Of a DNA stretch of 64,000 bases, positions 29,794 to 39,943 are shown piece by piece; within the stretch, counting starts at the first letter, position 1; each line of letters opens with the position of its first letter. The translations under genes were made by a program, and so were the position numbers. Below the pieces are notes generated by a model, which worked only from the letters and a program-made list of their open reading frames with translations, was not told the origin of the DNA and did not search any database. The stretch is taken from positions 1 to 64,000 of the forward strand of contig NC_016887.1 in NCBI RefSeq assembly GCF_000284035.1, in the 5' to 3' direction. The stretch is from Nocardia cyriacigeorgica GUH-2. GTDB lineage: Bacteria > Actinomycetota > Actinomycetes > Mycobacteriales > Mycobacteriaceae.

Positions 29794-31260
29794 TCAGCGC
29801 CCTTGCAGACCCGCGTCCAGTACCGCGCGGGCTACCGGCGCGGCGACCGACCCACCCGTTGCCGCCAGCGCCCGGTCGCCGCCGTTCTCCACGATGACCG
29901 CGATGGCGATCTTCGGGTTCTGCGCGGGCGCGAAGGCGATGTACCAGGCGTGTGGTGGCGTGTTGCGCGGGTCCGAGCCGTGTTCGGCCGTCCCGGTCTT
30001 GGACGCGATCTGATACGGCGTCCGGCCACCGCCGGCGGTGTTCTGTTCGGAGGCGACCATCAGGTTGGTCAGCGTTGACGCTACCTGGGCGCTCACGGCC
30101 TGCCCGACCGACACCGGTGTGGTTTCCGACAGCACGCTCAGGTCCGGCCCTTGCAGCTGGTCGACCAGGTACGGCTCCATCCGCACCCCGCCGTTGGCGA
30201 TGGTCGCGGCGATGACCGCGTTGTTGAGCGGGGTCAGCGCCACATCGCGCTGGCCGATGCTGGTCTGGCCGAGGGCGGCGTCGTCGGGGATCGGCCCGAC
30301 GGTGCTCTCGGCGACCGGGATCGGCACCCCGCGGTGCGGGCCGATACCGAAGGCGGCGGCCTCGTCCTTCAGATTCGAGGCACCGACGTCGACACCCAGC
30401 TCGACGAACGCGGTGTTGCACGACATCCGGAACGCGTCGTAGAGCGAGGCGGTCGGGCCGGGGCCGCAGGTGGTGCCGTTGTAGTTCTCCAGCGTGGTGC
30501 TGGTGCCGGGCAGGGTGATGTTGGGCGCGGCGGTGAACTGGCTCTCCGGGGTGGCCACGCCGTTGGACAGGGCGGCCGCGGTGACGATCACCTTGAAGGT
30601 GGAGCCGGGCGGATAGGTCTGCGAGACGGCGCGGTTGAGCATCGGCTGATTCGGGTCCGAGCTGAGCTGCTCCCAGGCCTTGGTGCCCTGCGCGCCGTCG
30701 TGGCCGGACAGCAGGTTCGGGTCGTAGCTCGGGGTGGACACCATCGTGAGAATCTTGCCGGTGCTCGGCTCGATCGCGACCACCGAGCCGGTGTAGCCCT
30801 TGCTGGTCAGCTCGTCGTAGGCGACCTGCTGCATGACCGGGTCGATGGTGGTGACCACATTGCCGCCGCGCGGATCGCGTCCGGAGAACAGATCGACGAT
30901 GCGGCTGCCGAACAGCTGGTTGTCCGAGCCGTTGAGCACCGGATCCTCCGCCCGCTCGAGCCCGGTGCTGCCGTACTGCATCGAGTAGAAGCCCGTCACC
31001 GGCGCGAACGCCGACGGCGCGGTCGGGTAGGTGCGCAGGTACTTGTAGCGGTCGTCGGTGGCGACCGAGCTGGCCAGCACGGTGCCGCCGGCCGAGATCT
31101 GGCCGCGCTGGCGCGAGTACTCGTCCAGCAGCACCCGCGAGTTGCGCGGATCGGCGCGCAGATCGTCGGCCTTGATGACCTGGACGTAGGTGATGTTGGC
31201 CAGCAGTGCGACGACCATGACCATCACCGCGACGGCGACCCGGCGTAGGGGAGTGTTCAC
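29794..31260 (-). CDS. pbpA: Penicillin-binding protein PbpA (class B)
   Basis: Peptidoglycan transpeptidase needed for septal or polar wall synthesis. 488 residues from GTG 31260. One N-terminal membrane helix ([19 protein letters not shown]), a dimerisation domain, and a transpeptidase domain with the active-site Ser in PPGSTFKV, the SCN motif in RMSCNTAF, and SKTGTAEHG. Overlaps the rodA stop by one base, so PbpA and RodA are made together as partner transpeptidase and glycosyltransferase. Confidence 0.96.
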   Translation of the reverse strand: MNTPLRRVAVAVMVMVVALLANITYVQVIKADDLRADPRNSRVLLDEYSRQRGQISAGGTVLASSVATDDRYKYLRTYPTAPSAFAPVTGFYSMQYGSTGLERAEDPVLNGSDNQLFGSRIVDLFSGRDPRGGNVVTTIDPVMQQVAYDELTSKGYTGSVVAIEPSTGKILTMVSTPSYDPNLLSGHDGAQGTKAWEQLSSDPNQPMLNRAVSQTYPPGSTFKVIVTAAALSNGVATPESQFTAAPNITLPGTSTTLENYNGTTCGPGPTASLYDAFRMSCNTAFVELGVDVGASNLKDEAAAFGIGPHRGVPIPVAESTVGPIPDDAALGQTSIGQRDVALTPLNNAVIAATIANGGVRMEPYLVDQLQGPDLSVLSETTPVSVGQAVSAQVASTLTNLMVASEQNTAGGGRTPYQIASKTGTAEHGSDPRNTPPHAWYIAFAPAQNPKIAIAVIVENGGDRALAATGGSVAAPVARAVLDAGLQGR

Positions 31261-32747
31261 TACCTCGGCCCCCCTTCCTGACGGTTCTGGTCGCGCCGCA
31301 TCATCTCGGTGGGCGCCTCGGCGATCGGCGGTGGTGCGGTGTCCTTCTTGCGGACCGGCGCGGGTGCGCGCGCGGCGTCGGAGATCTTGATCAGCAGGGC
31401 CAGCAGTGCGTAGTTGGCCAGCAGCGACGAACCACCATAGGACATGAACGGCGTGGTCAGACCCGTCAGCGGGATGAGCTTGGTGACACCGCCGACCACC
31501 ACGAACAACTGCACCGCGATGGTGAACGACAACCCGGCGGCCAGCAGCTTGCCGAAGCTGTCGCGCACCGCCAGCGCCGTGCGCATCCCGCGGGTGATGA
31601 ACACCAGGAACAGGATCAGCACCGCGGTCAGGCCGATCAGGCCCAGTTCCTCACCGATGGTGGTGACGATGAAGTCGGTCTTGGCGAATGGCACCTGCGA
31701 GGGCCGTCCACTGCCGAGCCCGGTGCCCGCGAGCCCGCCGGTGGCCAGGCCGAACAGCGACTGCGAGATCTGATAGCCGGTGTTGTTGTAGTCGTCGAAC
31801 GGATGCAGCCAGGTCTCCACGCGCACCCGCACATGCCCGAACAGCTGGTAGGCGAAGACGAACCCGAGCGCGAGCAGCCCACCGCCGATGATCAGCCAGC
31901 CCACCCGTTCGGTGGCGATGTAGAGCATCACCAGCACGGTGCCGAAGATCAGCAGCGAGGTGCCCAGATCCTTCTCGAAGACCAGCACCCCGATGCAGAT
32001 GATCCAGACCGCGAGGATCGGGCCGAGATCGCGGGCCCGGGGGAACTCCATGCCCAGGAAATGCTTGCCCGCGGCGGTGAACAGATCGCGCTTGGACACC
32101 AGCACCGAGGCGAAGAAGATGATCAGCAGGATCTTGGCGAACTCACCGGGCTGCATGCTGAAACCCGGCAGCCGGATCCAGATCTTGGCGCCGTTGGTTT
32201 CGGAGAAGCGGCTCGGCAGCAGCGCCGGAATCGCCAGCGCGACCAGCCCGATCAGGCCGAGGGTGTAGCTGTAGCGGGCCAGCGTGCGGTAATCGCGCAG
32301 CACGATCAGCAGCGTGATGAACACGACCGTGCCCAGCGCGGTCCACAGGATCTGCTGGGTGGCGTCGGGGGAGGGGACCGGCCAGTCGTTGTAGGCGGCG
32401 GTCTGCTGATCGGCCAGATCGAGGCGATGGATCAGCACCAGGCCGAGCCCATTGAGCAGTGCCACGATGGGCAGCAGCAGCGGGTCGGCGAACGGGGCGA
32501 AGCGGCGGATCGCCAGATGCGCGATCGCGAACAGAGCGAGGTAGGCCAGACCGTATTTGGCGATATCCCAGGTGATCGACTGCTCCTGGCTGGCCTCGAC
32601 CAGGAACAGCGATGCGGTGGTGACCACTGCCGCGAAGCCGAGCAACAACAGTTCGTTGTTGCGTCTGGTGCTCGGCGCAGGCGCGGGAGCGAAGCCGCCC
32701 GGGGGACTCGGATAGGCCCCGGCGGACGGTGGTGCCGGTGCGGACAT
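31260..32747 (-). CDS. rodA: Lipid II polymerase RodA (FtsW/RodA/SEDS)
   Basis: SEDS-family peptidoglycan glycosyltransferase; 495 residues, Pro/Ala-rich cytoplasmic N terminus, then about 12 membrane helices. Family features: the large loop with [28 protein letters not shown], and the C-terminal segment [20 protein letters not shown]. Encoded between its partner PBP gene and the PP2C phosphatase gene, with one-base overlaps on both sides. Confidence 0.96.
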   Translation of the reverse strand: MSAPAPPSAGAYPSPPGGFAPAPAPSTRRNNELLLLGFAAVVTTASLFLVEASQEQSITWDIAKYGLAYLALFAIAHLAIRRFAPFADPLLLPIVALLNGLGLVLIHRLDLADQQTAAYNDWPVPSPDATQQILWTALGTVVFITLLIVLRDYRTLARYSYTLGLIGLVALAIPALLPSRFSETNGAKIWIRLPGFSMQPGEFAKILLIIFFASVLVSKRDLFTAAGKHFLGMEFPRARDLGPILAVWIICIGVLVFEKDLGTSLLIFGTVLVMLYIATERVGWLIIGGGLLALGFVFAYQLFGHVRVRVETWLHPFDDYNNTGYQISQSLFGLATGGLAGTGLGSGRPSQVPFAKTDFIVTTIGEELGLIGLTAVLILFLVFITRGMRTALAVRDSFGKLLAAGLSFTIAVQLFVVVGGVTKLIPLTGLTTPFMSYGGSSLLANYALLALLIKISDAARAPAPVRKKDTAPPPIAEAPTEMMRRDQNRQEGGPR

Positions 32748-34228
32748 CAGTCCGTCACCCGGCAGTTCTCCCCCGCGGTCTGGGGCTGGGTCGGCGGAGC
32801 CGTGGTGGTCGGCGGCGCGGGCGTCGGGGTGACCGAAGCCGGTGGCGCGCCTTCACCGTTGGGTGCCGGAGCCGGGGGCGGCGCGGTGGTGGTCGTCGGG
32901 GCCGGACCCGTCGGCGGCACGACCGGCGGTGCGACGACACCGGGCTGGGGCACCGAGCTCTTGGTGTCGCACGGCGGCAGCAGTTCCCGCTCGGCCAGCA
33001 CCTGCATCTGGTCCTTGGCCTTGTCCAGCGAGCCCGGCGGCAGACCCTTGTCCACCTGATCGCGGCCGGTCTGTTTCAGGTCTTCGACCTTCAGCTCCCG
33101 GCAGTCGCTCGGCAGATCCTGATCGGCGGCGACCAGCGTCAGCTTGCCGTCGGCGGCGACACAGCCGACCAGGTCGACCTCGTGGATCGAATAGCCGAGG
33201 ATCGAGCCGGGCAGCCCGCGCATCACCACGACGCGGTCGTTGTCGGCGCCGACGTAGTAGTTGGACCGGATCATCTTGTACCCGACCAGCAGACCGACGC
33301 CGACCGCGGCCACCAGCGCGACCGCGAGCAGAATCCAGCGCAGCTTATGCGATTTCGCGGCAGGCGGCGGTTCCGGCGCGGACGCGGCCCGGCGAGGCGC
33401 CGCACGGGGCGGGCGCATGGCAGCGGCCCGGCCCGCGGCGGTGTTCGGCGGCGGAGTGTCCTCGTCCTGGCCCGACGCCGCACCGGCGACGATCGGATGC
33501 GACTGGCCGTAGTCGAGATCGATGACGTCGGCGACGACCACCGTGACGTTGTCGGGCCCGCCGCTGCGCAGCGCCAGCTCGATCAGCCGGTCGGCGCACT
33601 CGTCGGTGCTGCCTTCGCGCATGGTGTTGGCGATGGTCTCATCGCTGACCACATCCGAAAGCCCGTCCGAGCACAGCAGATACCGGTCGCCCGCGCGCGC
33701 CTCGCGCATCACCAGCGTCGGCTCGATCTCGTTACCGGTGAGCGCGCGCATGATCAGCGAACGCTGCGGATGGGTGTGCGCCTGTTCCGGGGTGATCCGG
33801 CCTTCGTCGACCAGGGACTGGACGAAGGTGTCGTCCCTGGTGATCTGGGTCAGCTCGCCCTCACGCAGCATGTACGCGCGCGAGTCGCCGATATGGACCA
33901 GGCCGAGCTTCTTGCCTGCGAACAGCATGGCGGTGAGCGTGGTGCCCATGCCGTCGAGTTCGGGCTCTTCCTCCACCTGGTCGGCGATGGCCGCGTTGCC
34001 CTCACGGGTGGCGCGGTCGAGTTTGCCGAGCAGATCGTCGCCGGGTTCGTCGTCGTCGAGGTGGGCCAGCGCGGCGATCATCAACTGCGAGGCGACTTCA
34101 CCCGCCGCGTGTCCGCCCATGCCGTCGGCGAGGGCGAGCAGGCGGGCACCCGCGTAGACGGAATCTTCGTTGTTGGCCCGGACCAGACCGCGGTCGCTGC
34201 GCGCTGCGTAGCGGAGAACAAGTGTCAC
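32747..34228 (-). CDS. pstP: PP2C-type Ser/Thr phosphatase PstP
   Basis: Metal-dependent phosphatase that reverses PknA/PknB phosphorylation. 493 residues from GTG 34228. The catalytic domain has [36 protein letters not shown] and [13 protein letters not shown], holding the metal-binding Asp residues. A linker, one membrane helix ([22 protein letters not shown]), and an external domain with a Pro/Thr-rich end follow. Translationally coupled to fhaB upstream. Confidence 0.97.
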   Translation of the reverse strand: MTLVLRYAARSDRGLVRANNEDSVYAGARLLALADGMGGHAAGEVASQLMIAALAHLDDDEPGDDLLGKLDRATREGNAAIADQVEEEPELDGMGTTLTAMLFAGKKLGLVHIGDSRAYMLREGELTQITRDDTFVQSLVDEGRITPEQAHTHPQRSLIMRALTGNEIEPTLVMREARAGDRYLLCSDGLSDVVSDETIANTMREGSTDECADRLIELALRSGGPDNVTVVVADVIDLDYGQSHPIVAGAASGQDEDTPPPNTAAGRAAAMRPPRAAPRRAASAPEPPPAAKSHKLRWILLAVALVAAVGVGLLVGYKMIRSNYYVGADNDRVVVMRGLPGSILGYSIHEVDLVGCVAADGKLTLVAADQDLPSDCRELKVEDLKQTGRDQVDKGLPPGSLDKAKDQMQVLAERELLPPCDTKSSVPQPGVVAPPVVPPTGPAPTTTTAPPPAPAPNGEGAPPASVTPTPAPPTTTAPPTQPQTAGENCRVTD

Positions 34229-34692
34229 GATCGGAGCTCGATCACAGTTTTGCCGACCCGGACGGGAGCGCCGAGCGGAACACGGACAGCGGTGGTGACC
34301 TTCGCGCGGTCGAGATAGGTGCCGTTCGTCGAGCCCAGATCCTCGACGTACCAGTCGTCACCACGCTGTGACAGCCGCGCATGTCTGGTCGAAGCGTAGT
34401 CGTCGGTGAGTACCAGCGTGGAATCGTCCGCACGGCCGATCAGCACCGGTTGGGTGCCGAGCGTGATGCGGGTGCCGGCTAGTGAACCTTGAGTCACCAC
34501 AAGATATTTGGCGCCCTTCTGGCCTCGGCGCAGGGACGGCAGTACCGCGGGACCGCGAGCGGCCCTCGGCTGGACCCGGATGCCGGAGGCCGCGTAGATG
34601 TCGCTGCGCAAGGTTCGCAGCACCGCCCAGACGAACAGCCACAACAGCAGCAGGAAGCCCGCACGGGTCAACTGCAGAATCAGTCCCTGCAC
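34225..34692 (-). CDS. fhaB: FHA-domain protein FhaB (FipA-type)
   Basis: 155 residues from the GTG at 34692, preceded by GGAGGTGGAG; a longer frame to 34806 has a poor leader. One N-terminal membrane helix (AGFLLLLWLFVWAVL), then a phosphothreonine-binding FHA domain with VLIGRADDSTLVL, TRHARL and [11 protein letters not shown]. Nearly identical in layout to the mycobacterial Rv0019c protein, which links PknA signalling to FtsZ. First gene of the downstream kinase/phosphatase operon. Confidence 0.95.
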   Translation of the reverse strand: MQGLILQLTRAGFLLLLWLFVWAVLRTLRSDIYAASGIRVQPRAARGPAVLPSLRRGQKGAKYLVVTQGSLAGTRITLGTQPVLIGRADDSTLVLTDDYASTRHARLSQRGDDWYVEDLGSTNGTYLDRAKVTTAVRVPLGAPVRVGKTVIELRS

Positions 34693-34893
34693 GGCGCTCC
34701 ACCTCCTGTTCGACCGTGTGTCGGTGCCGTAGGTGTGGTTCGACCCACCCCCACCGCTGTGCTGGTCTTGCCGGCCCCGTATGCGGTGCCTCGCGTGTGT
34801 GGGCACATCATAGGGCCGTCAGCCGATACGGACACGCCACGACCGCCCATTTCCGGACAGTCATGTCGTGACCTGCATCGCGAGCTTACGGGA

Positions 34894-36345
34894 TCAGACG
34901 ATGCGGATCAGGATCTCGGAATGCCCGGCGCGGATCACATCACCGTCGGCCAGCTGCCAGTCCTGGACCGGGGAGCCGTTGACCAGGGTGCCGTTGGTCG
35001 AGCCCAGATCCGACAGCATCGCGGTCTGACCGTCCCAGCGGACCTCGATGTGGCGGCGGGAGACGCCGGTGTCGGGCAGCCGGAAGTGCGCGTCCTGGCC
35101 GCGGCCGATGATGTTGCTTCCCTCACGCAGCTGGTAGGTGCGGCCGCTGCCGTCGTCGAGCTGGAGGGTTGCCGAATATCCGGAGCCCGCCGCGGCACCC
35201 GCGCCGTACCCGCCGCCGGCGTAGCCGCCCTGCGCGCCGTAACCGGGCTGCTGGGAGTACGCCTGGCCGTAGTTCTGGTCGTCGGCGTAACCGCCCTGAT
35301 CGGCGTAGCCCTGGTCCGCGTAGCCCTGATCGGCGTAGCCGGCCTGGCCGTAGCCCTGCTGGGCACCCTGCGGCGCGTAGCCCTGCTGGGCGCCGTAGGC
35401 CGGGTCGGCGTAGGCCTGATCGCCGTAGCCGGGTTGTCCCGCGCTTTGCTGGCCGCCGCCCGCCGGTGCGTAGCCCTGATCGGCGTAACCGCCCTGGCCG
35501 TAGCCCTGGTCGGGGTAGCCGCCGCCTTGCTGGCCGTAGCCCTGATCGGCGTAACCCTGCTGCTGATAGCCCTGGTCGGCGTAGCCGGCCTGACCGTACC
35601 CGGGCTCGGGCTGGCCGTAACCGGAGTCGGCGTAGCCCTGCTGGCCGTAGCCCTGACCGCCCTGCTGGTAGTCATAGCCGTTCTGGTAATCGCCACCCTG
35701 GTAGTCGCCGTAGCCCTGCGACTCCGGCGCGCGGTAGTCGGCGCCCGCGCCGTAGGGCGCGCCCGAGCCGTAGTCCTCGGGGTACGCGCCATTCTGCGGC
35801 CCGCGTCCCGCGGGCGGGGGTGCGTACCCGCGGTTGCGTGGATCGGACTCCGCGGGCTCACGGCTCGGGTCGTAGCCAGAGTTCTGCGTCATGGGGCCAG
35901 CTCCTGGTTGCGGGTGTGCGGGTCGTTGTGGCGGGGGTTCCGGGCTGCGAGCTGCGGGAGCCGCACGGCCGACGTCGGGATCGACCCGGCCGCTCGCCCT
36001 GAACTGTCCGGTGTGCAGCGTAGGGGATGCCTCGAACGCCACGTGTACTTCGCCGTAGGTCTGCCACCCTTGTTCGCGGATGTAGTCCTGTAGATGCTTG
36101 GCGAACGCGCGCGTCGTGAGATCGTGATCGGCGTCGAGCTGCTGATGGTCCGACGAGTTGATCGTGATCACATAGCTGTTGGGTGCGAGCAGATGCCCGC
36201 CGCCGAGTTCCTGGACGTGATCGGCCGCCTCGCGCTGCAACGCGGCCTCCACCTCCTGCGGCACGACGCTCCCACCGAAGACCCTGGCGAACACATCACC
36301 GACGGCGCCTTGCAGGCGACGCTCGAATCTCGAAACGATGCCCAT
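34894..36345 (-). CDS. fhaA: FHA-domain protein FhaA with YADQGY repeats
   Basis: Homologue of Rv0020c (FhaA), a regulator of peptidoglycan precursor flux that binds phosphorylated MviN in mycobacteria. 483 residues from ATG 36345 with GGAGGG. Residues 1-120 are the DUF3662 domain ([20 protein letters not shown]). Roughly 150-375 is a low-complexity Gly/Tyr/Gln/Ala/Asp tract built from [12 protein letters not shown] units. The C-terminal FHA domain has [21 protein letters not shown] and [12 protein letters not shown] 201-base gap separates it from fhaB, so it may have its own promoter and also feed the operon. Confidence 0.95.
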   Translation of the reverse strand: MGIVSRFERRLQGAVGDVFARVFGGSVVPQEVEAALQREAADHVQELGGGHLLAPNSYVITINSSDHQQLDADHDLTTRAFAKHLQDYIREQGWQTYGEVHVAFEASPTLHTGQFRASGRVDPDVGRAAPAARSPEPPPQRPAHPQPGAGPMTQNSGYDPSREPAESDPRNRGYAPPPAGRGPQNGAYPEDYGSGAPYGAGADYRAPESQGYGDYQGGDYQNGYDYQQGGQGYGQQGYADSGYGQPEPGYGQAGYADQGYQQQGYADQGYGQQGGGYPDQGYGQGGYADQGYAPAGGGQQSAGQPGYGDQAYADPAYGAQQGYAPQGAQQGYGQAGYADQGYADQGYADQGGYADDQNYGQAYSQQPGYGAQGGYAGGGYGAGAAAGSGYSATLQLDDGSGRTYQLREGSNIIGRGQDAHFRLPDTGVSRRHIEVRWDGQTAMLSDLGSTNGTLVNGSPVQDWQLADGDVIRAGHSEILIRIV

Positions 36346-36557
36346 CTCGGCCCTCCCTTCGGTGAGATGTCTCCTCGAGCGCAACGACGACACGCGGACG
36401 TGGCGTGTCGTTCAACGAGCACGTTCCCTGCATGATATCCGCGATCGTCTATAGCTGTAACTGATGGAACGCCCGCTGGGTTCCCGCGGGTCGCCGGGGT
36501 GGGTGGACCGCGATTTCGTATCCGGGCCGGCTCCGTGATACTGTCTCCCAGTCGCTC

Positions 36558-36640
36558 GGGCGAGTGGCGGAATGGCAGACGCGCTGGCTTCAGGTGCCAG
36601 TGTCCTTCGGGACGTGGGGGTTCAAGTCCCCCTTCGCCCA
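36558..36640 (+). tRNA. tRNA-Leu (CAG)
   Basis: 83 nt class II tRNA without encoded CCA. Acceptor GGGCGAG pairs with TTCGCCC; discriminator A at 36640. The anticodon stem CTGGC/GCCAG encloses TTCAGGT, anticodon CAG. A long variable arm (TGTCCTTCGGGACG) is present, as expected for leucine. Confidence 0.97.
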
Positions 36641-36652
36641 CAGATGCGGGAA

Positions 36653-36687
36653 AGCCGCAGGTCAGATTCCTCTGATCTGCGGCTTTT
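36653..36687 (+). terminator. Intrinsic terminator after tRNA-Leu
   Basis: Stem of 14 pairs, AGCCGCAGGTCAGA with TCTGATCTGCGGCT, loop TTCC, then TTTT. Near-perfect and placed 12 bases after the tRNA; could also serve the convergent FAD oxidoreductase gene. Confidence 0.85.
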
Positions 36688-36699
36688 CTCGTTTCCGGG

Positions 36700-38094
36700 T
36701 CAGGCGGGCTTGATATTGGCGTTGCGGTGCAGCACGTTGCCCGGGTCGTAGCGGGCCTTGAGTTCGGCCAGCCTCGCGTACTTCGCACCGTATGTTCTAC
36801 GGATCAGCTCCTCGCTGGGTTCGGCCATGAAATTGATATAGCTGCCCGGGTTCGACGACATCGGCCCCAGCGCATTCCAGGTCTGCCTGGACCACTGCTT
36901 GTCTTCGGCGAGCACCGCAGGCTCGGTGGCGACGGCCGCGATATTCACCACGTAATGCGGGGTGCGTGCCCCGCCGAACGCGGTGTCGTCGACGCCCACT
37001 TCGGAGAACGCGCCATCGAGGTAGAAGCAGGGCATGAACGACAGCGGCGAGGCCTTCTCCGGGATGGCATCGGTGATGACCGTGATCGCCTCGTCGGAGA
37101 TGTCGTCGATATCTACTGCCTTCTCGTAACCGAGGATGCCCCAGGGGGCGGCGTTGTCGAGCAGACTCTGCAACGCCGTGTAGGGCATGGGTGTGCGGAA
37201 CTCGAACAGCGGTGGCAACGCGTCCCGGATCGGCGCGACCATCCGCGCGTGCTCCTCGGCGGTGCCGTATCCGGCCACCATCAGGGCATAGCCCGGCATC
37301 AGGTGGTACTGCTCCGGCACGAACGGCTCCGGCGGCGCGGACAGGCCGAGCCCCATCAGCGCACCCGCCCGTTCGGGCAGGGTCGGGAGGAACTCGCGGC
37401 ACATCCGCAGCATGTCGGCGCCGGCGGCGTGGTCCCAGAAGAAGAGCCCGAAATGGACCTCCGGTCCCAGGCGGTGCAGCCGGAACTCGAATTCGGTGAC
37501 CACACCGAAATTGCCGCCGCCACCACGCAAGGCCCAGAACAAGTCGGCGTTCTCGTCGTCGCTGGCCCGCACGATACTGCCGTCGGCCAGCACGACCTGC
37601 GCGGCGACCAGGCTGTCGATGGTCAGGCCGAAGGTGTGGGTGAGCCACCCCATCCCGCCGCCGAGGGTCAGGCCGCCGATCCCGGTATGGCTGATGGTTC
37701 CGCCGGGCACCGCATAACCGTGGGCTTGGGTGGCGGCATCCATATCGGCCATCGTGGCGCCGCCACCGACCCTGGCGAGTTCGGCCTGGGGGTCGACGGT
37801 GACCTGATTCATCGCGCTGAGATTGATCATCAGGCCGTCGTCGACGCAGGAGGAGCCGTTGAAGGCGTGGCCGCCGCCGCGCACCGCGATCTCGAGTCCG
37901 TGTTCGCGGCCGAAGGACAGCGCCGCGGATACGTCTTCGGCAGACCGGCAGCAGGCGATCACTGCCGGGCGCTTATCGATATCGCCGTTCCAGAGATTGC
38001 GCGCGGTGTCGTAGCCCGCGTCGCCGGGGCCGAAGACCGGCCCGCTGATCGTCGAGCGCAAAGCGCCCGGATCCGAATGAATTGTCTGTGTCAT
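36700..38094 (-). CDS. FAD-linked oxidase, berberine-bridge type
   Basis: 464 residues from ATG 38094 (GGAGGA upstream). PCMH-type FAD domain: RGGGHAFNG, where His76 is the expected covalent FAD attachment, and GGGMGWLTHTFGLTID. The second attachment Cys of bicovalent family members is replaced within GGTISHTGIGGL, so single covalent linkage is predicted. The C terminus has the BBE segment YDPGNVLHRNANIKP. Typical roles are oxidation of sugars, alkaloids or polyketides; the substrate is unknown. Divergent from the SDR gene, possibly one pathway. Confidence 0.9.
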   Translation of the reverse strand: MTQTIHSDPGALRSTISGPVFGPGDAGYDTARNLWNGDIDKRPAVIACCRSAEDVSAALSFGREHGLEIAVRGGGHAFNGSSCVDDGLMINLSAMNQVTVDPQAELARVGGGATMADMDAATQAHGYAVPGGTISHTGIGGLTLGGGMGWLTHTFGLTIDSLVAAQVVLADGSIVRASDDENADLFWALRGGGGNFGVVTEFEFRLHRLGPEVHFGLFFWDHAAGADMLRMCREFLPTLPERAGALMGLGLSAPPEPFVPEQYHLMPGYALMVAGYGTAEEHARMVAPIRDALPPLFEFRTPMPYTALQSLLDNAAPWGILGYEKAVDIDDISDEAITVITDAIPEKASPLSFMPCFYLDGAFSEVGVDDTAFGGARTPHYVVNIAAVATEPAVLAEDKQWSRQTWNALGPMSSNPGSYINFMAEPSEELIRRTYGAKYARLAELKARYDPGNVLHRNANIKPA

Positions 38095-38293
38095 AGCTTC
38101 CTCCGGAGATGTGGCCCCCCGGCCCACTGATCGCGAAGCCGGGCACCGCCGCCGGCTCCTGCCCACCGAGACGTGGTGGGCTCTGATTCCGCGCATCTGC
38201 ACGTCGGGATGTGATACGAGGCACAGGCGAGGGCGGTTCATCGCGGACCGCTTCCTCGGCTTCGGTCGAGGCGAACAGGGTGTCCTAGAACCG

Positions 38294-38363
38294 TGGAACC
38301 TGTTGCGATTTCAGGCCCCGGAAATCGCTGAACAGGCTTGACTGACTATGAGAACCTGTTCTA
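38294..38363. promoter_or_regulatory. Two KstR-like operators before SDR gene
   Basis: TGGAACCTGTTGCG (38294-38307) and GAGAACCTGTTCTA (38350-38363) each share the AAC-2-GTT core of the TetR-type regulator KstR consensus, T-2-AAC-2-GTT-2-A, with one outer base off. A third half-site, AACAGGCT, is at 38331-38338. The right copy abuts TAATTT (38362-38367), a -10 placed five bases before the SDR ATG, so binding would block transcription of a leaderless mRNA. Confidence 0.5.
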
Positions 38364-38372
38364 ATTTTTGGC

Positions 38373-39140
38373 ATGCGCAGATTTGACGGCCGCCGGGTGG
38401 TGGTGACAGGTGCCGGATCGGGTATCGGACAGGGCATCGCATTGCGACTGCTCGATGAGGGGGCCCAGTTGGTGGCCGTCGACATCGACGAGCCGGGCCT
38501 GGCCGCCACCGCGGACAAGGCGGGCGACGCCGCCGACCGACTGCGGACGGTGCGGCTGGACATCGCCGATCAGGACTCGGTGCGCACCGGCACCGCGACG
38601 GCCCTCGACTTCCTCGGCGGGCTCGATGTGCTCGTGAATTCCGCGGGCATCTTGCGGCCCGCCCGCACCCACGAGATGCCGCTGGACGCCTGGGACACCG
38701 TCATCCGGGTCAACCTCACCGGCACCTTCCTGATGACCCAGGCCGCTCTGCCCGCCCTGCTCGAGTCCGGGCGCGGCGTGGTGGTGAATCTCTCCTCTAC
38801 CGCGGCGTTCCAGGGCTCGCCGTACCTGGCGGCCTACGCGGCGTCCAAGGGCGGCGTCGCCAGCTTCACCCACGCCATCGCGCTGGAGTACGCCAAGCAG
38901 GGCCTGCGCGCGGTGAACATCGTGCCGGCCGGCATCACCAGCGGGATCACCACCAAGTCGATCCTGGAACAACCGGAGGGTTTCGATCCCAGCCTGTTCG
39001 CCCGGCTGACCGGCTGGCTCAACGGCGGCGCGCTCGGCAGCCCGGAGGATATCGCCGGCGTCGTCGCCATGGTCGCCTCCGACGACGGGCGCTATATGAC
39101 CGGCACCGAGATCCGGGTCGACGGCGGCGCCCTGATGTGA
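38373..39140 (+). CDS. Short-chain dehydrogenase/reductase
   Basis: 255 residues, classical SDR. Cofactor motif TGAGSGIGQG; Asp in VAVDID favours NAD(H) over NADP(H). NSAG in the fourth strand, catalytic Ser in NLSSTAAF and YAASK (Tyr-X3-Lys), and C-terminal TGTEIRVDGG. Substrate unknown; the KstR-like sites upstream suggest a link to sterol or lipid metabolism. Codon use is ordinary. Confidence 0.93.
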   Translation: MRRFDGRRVVVTGAGSGIGQGIALRLLDEGAQLVAVDIDEPGLAATADKAGDAADRLRTVRLDIADQDSVRTGTATALDFLGGLDVLVNSAGILRPARTHEMPLDAWDTVIRVNLTGTFLMTQAALPALLESGRGVVVNLSSTAAFQGSPYLAAYAASKGGVASFTHAIALEYAKQGLRAVNIVPAGITSGITTKSILEQPEGFDPSLFARLTGWLNGGALGSPEDIAGVVAMVASDDGRYMTGTEIRVDGGALM

Positions 39141-39152
39141 GCGCCGGTGCGG

Positions 39153-39803
39153 TCAGGACGCGGCCGGCCGGGCGATGAGCAGATGGAACGGGATCGGCGG
39201 GTTGGTGATCCGCCGGTGCTCGACCGCGCAGCCTGCCGCGGTCAGCGTGTCGATCACCTCGGCGACCGGGCGCAGCGTGAAGCCGTAGCCGGTGAACGGC
39301 ATCTTCTTCATGGCGTCCGGATCGCCGATGCCGACGACCAGTCGTCCGCCGGGCCGCACCACGCGCGCCAGCTCGGCGCAAGCCGCGGGCAGGTCGTCGA
39401 CGAAATAGACGGTGTTGCAGGTGATCGCGGCATCGAGGCTGTCGGTGTCCAGCGGCAGTGCGGTGAGCGAGCCTTCGGCCAGGCGCAACCGGCCGGCGGC
39501 GATATCGGCGGCGAAGCCGGATTCGGCCCGCTCCAGCATGTCGGTGGAGATCTCGATGCCGTGGACGGTGCCGTTCGCACCGGCCCGGTCCAGCAGCATC
39601 CGCAGCCCGGTGCCGCCGCCGAAGCCGATATCGGCCACCACCGGCGCGTCGGCAGGAGTTTCGAGGGCGGCGTCGACGGCCGCCCTGATGGCACGGCCGT
39701 TGCTGCGGTTCAATACCGGCGCGACGACCTTGCCGAGCAGGCCGTGCGGATTGCCGAGCTGACCGGCGACGGTCGAGAGGATGCGGTCACGGAGCCCACT
39801 CAT
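39153..39803 (-). CDS. Class I SAM-dependent methyltransferase
   Basis: 216 residues from ATG 39803. Rossmann methyltransferase: motif I VADIGFGGGTGLRML, acidic residue in HGIEIS, motif II/III around AITCNTVYFVDDL, and RVVRPGGRLVVG. The N-terminal lid helix carries LGNPHGLLGKVVAPVLNRSN, seen in UbiE/MenG-like small-molecule methyltransferases. Convergent with the SDR gene (12-base gap). Target unknown. Confidence 0.87.
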   Translation of the reverse strand: MSGLRDRILSTVAGQLGNPHGLLGKVVAPVLNRSNGRAIRAAVDAALETPADAPVVADIGFGGGTGLRMLLDRAGANGTVHGIEISTDMLERAESGFAADIAAGRLRLAEGSLTALPLDTDSLDAAITCNTVYFVDDLPAACAELARVVRPGGRLVVGIGDPDAMKKMPFTGYGFTLRPVAEVIDTLTAAGCAVEHRRITNPPIPFHLLIARPAAS

Positions 39804-39943
39804 GCGGCCATGGTAGCCACGCTCGGTGGATTCGCCGGTGCGGCAATAGTGTTCCGCCCGGTAGCGCCGCCGCCAGGCGGTTGCGCGACGCATTCACGTC
39901 AGCGTCTCCTATGGGACGGAAATCGGAACGAAAGGCGGTCGCG

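Noticed and set aside
35200..35750. Regular GCGTAGCC-type repeats as a DNA repeat array
   Set aside because: They encode the YADQGY repeats of FhaA in frame; protein-level repetition explains them.
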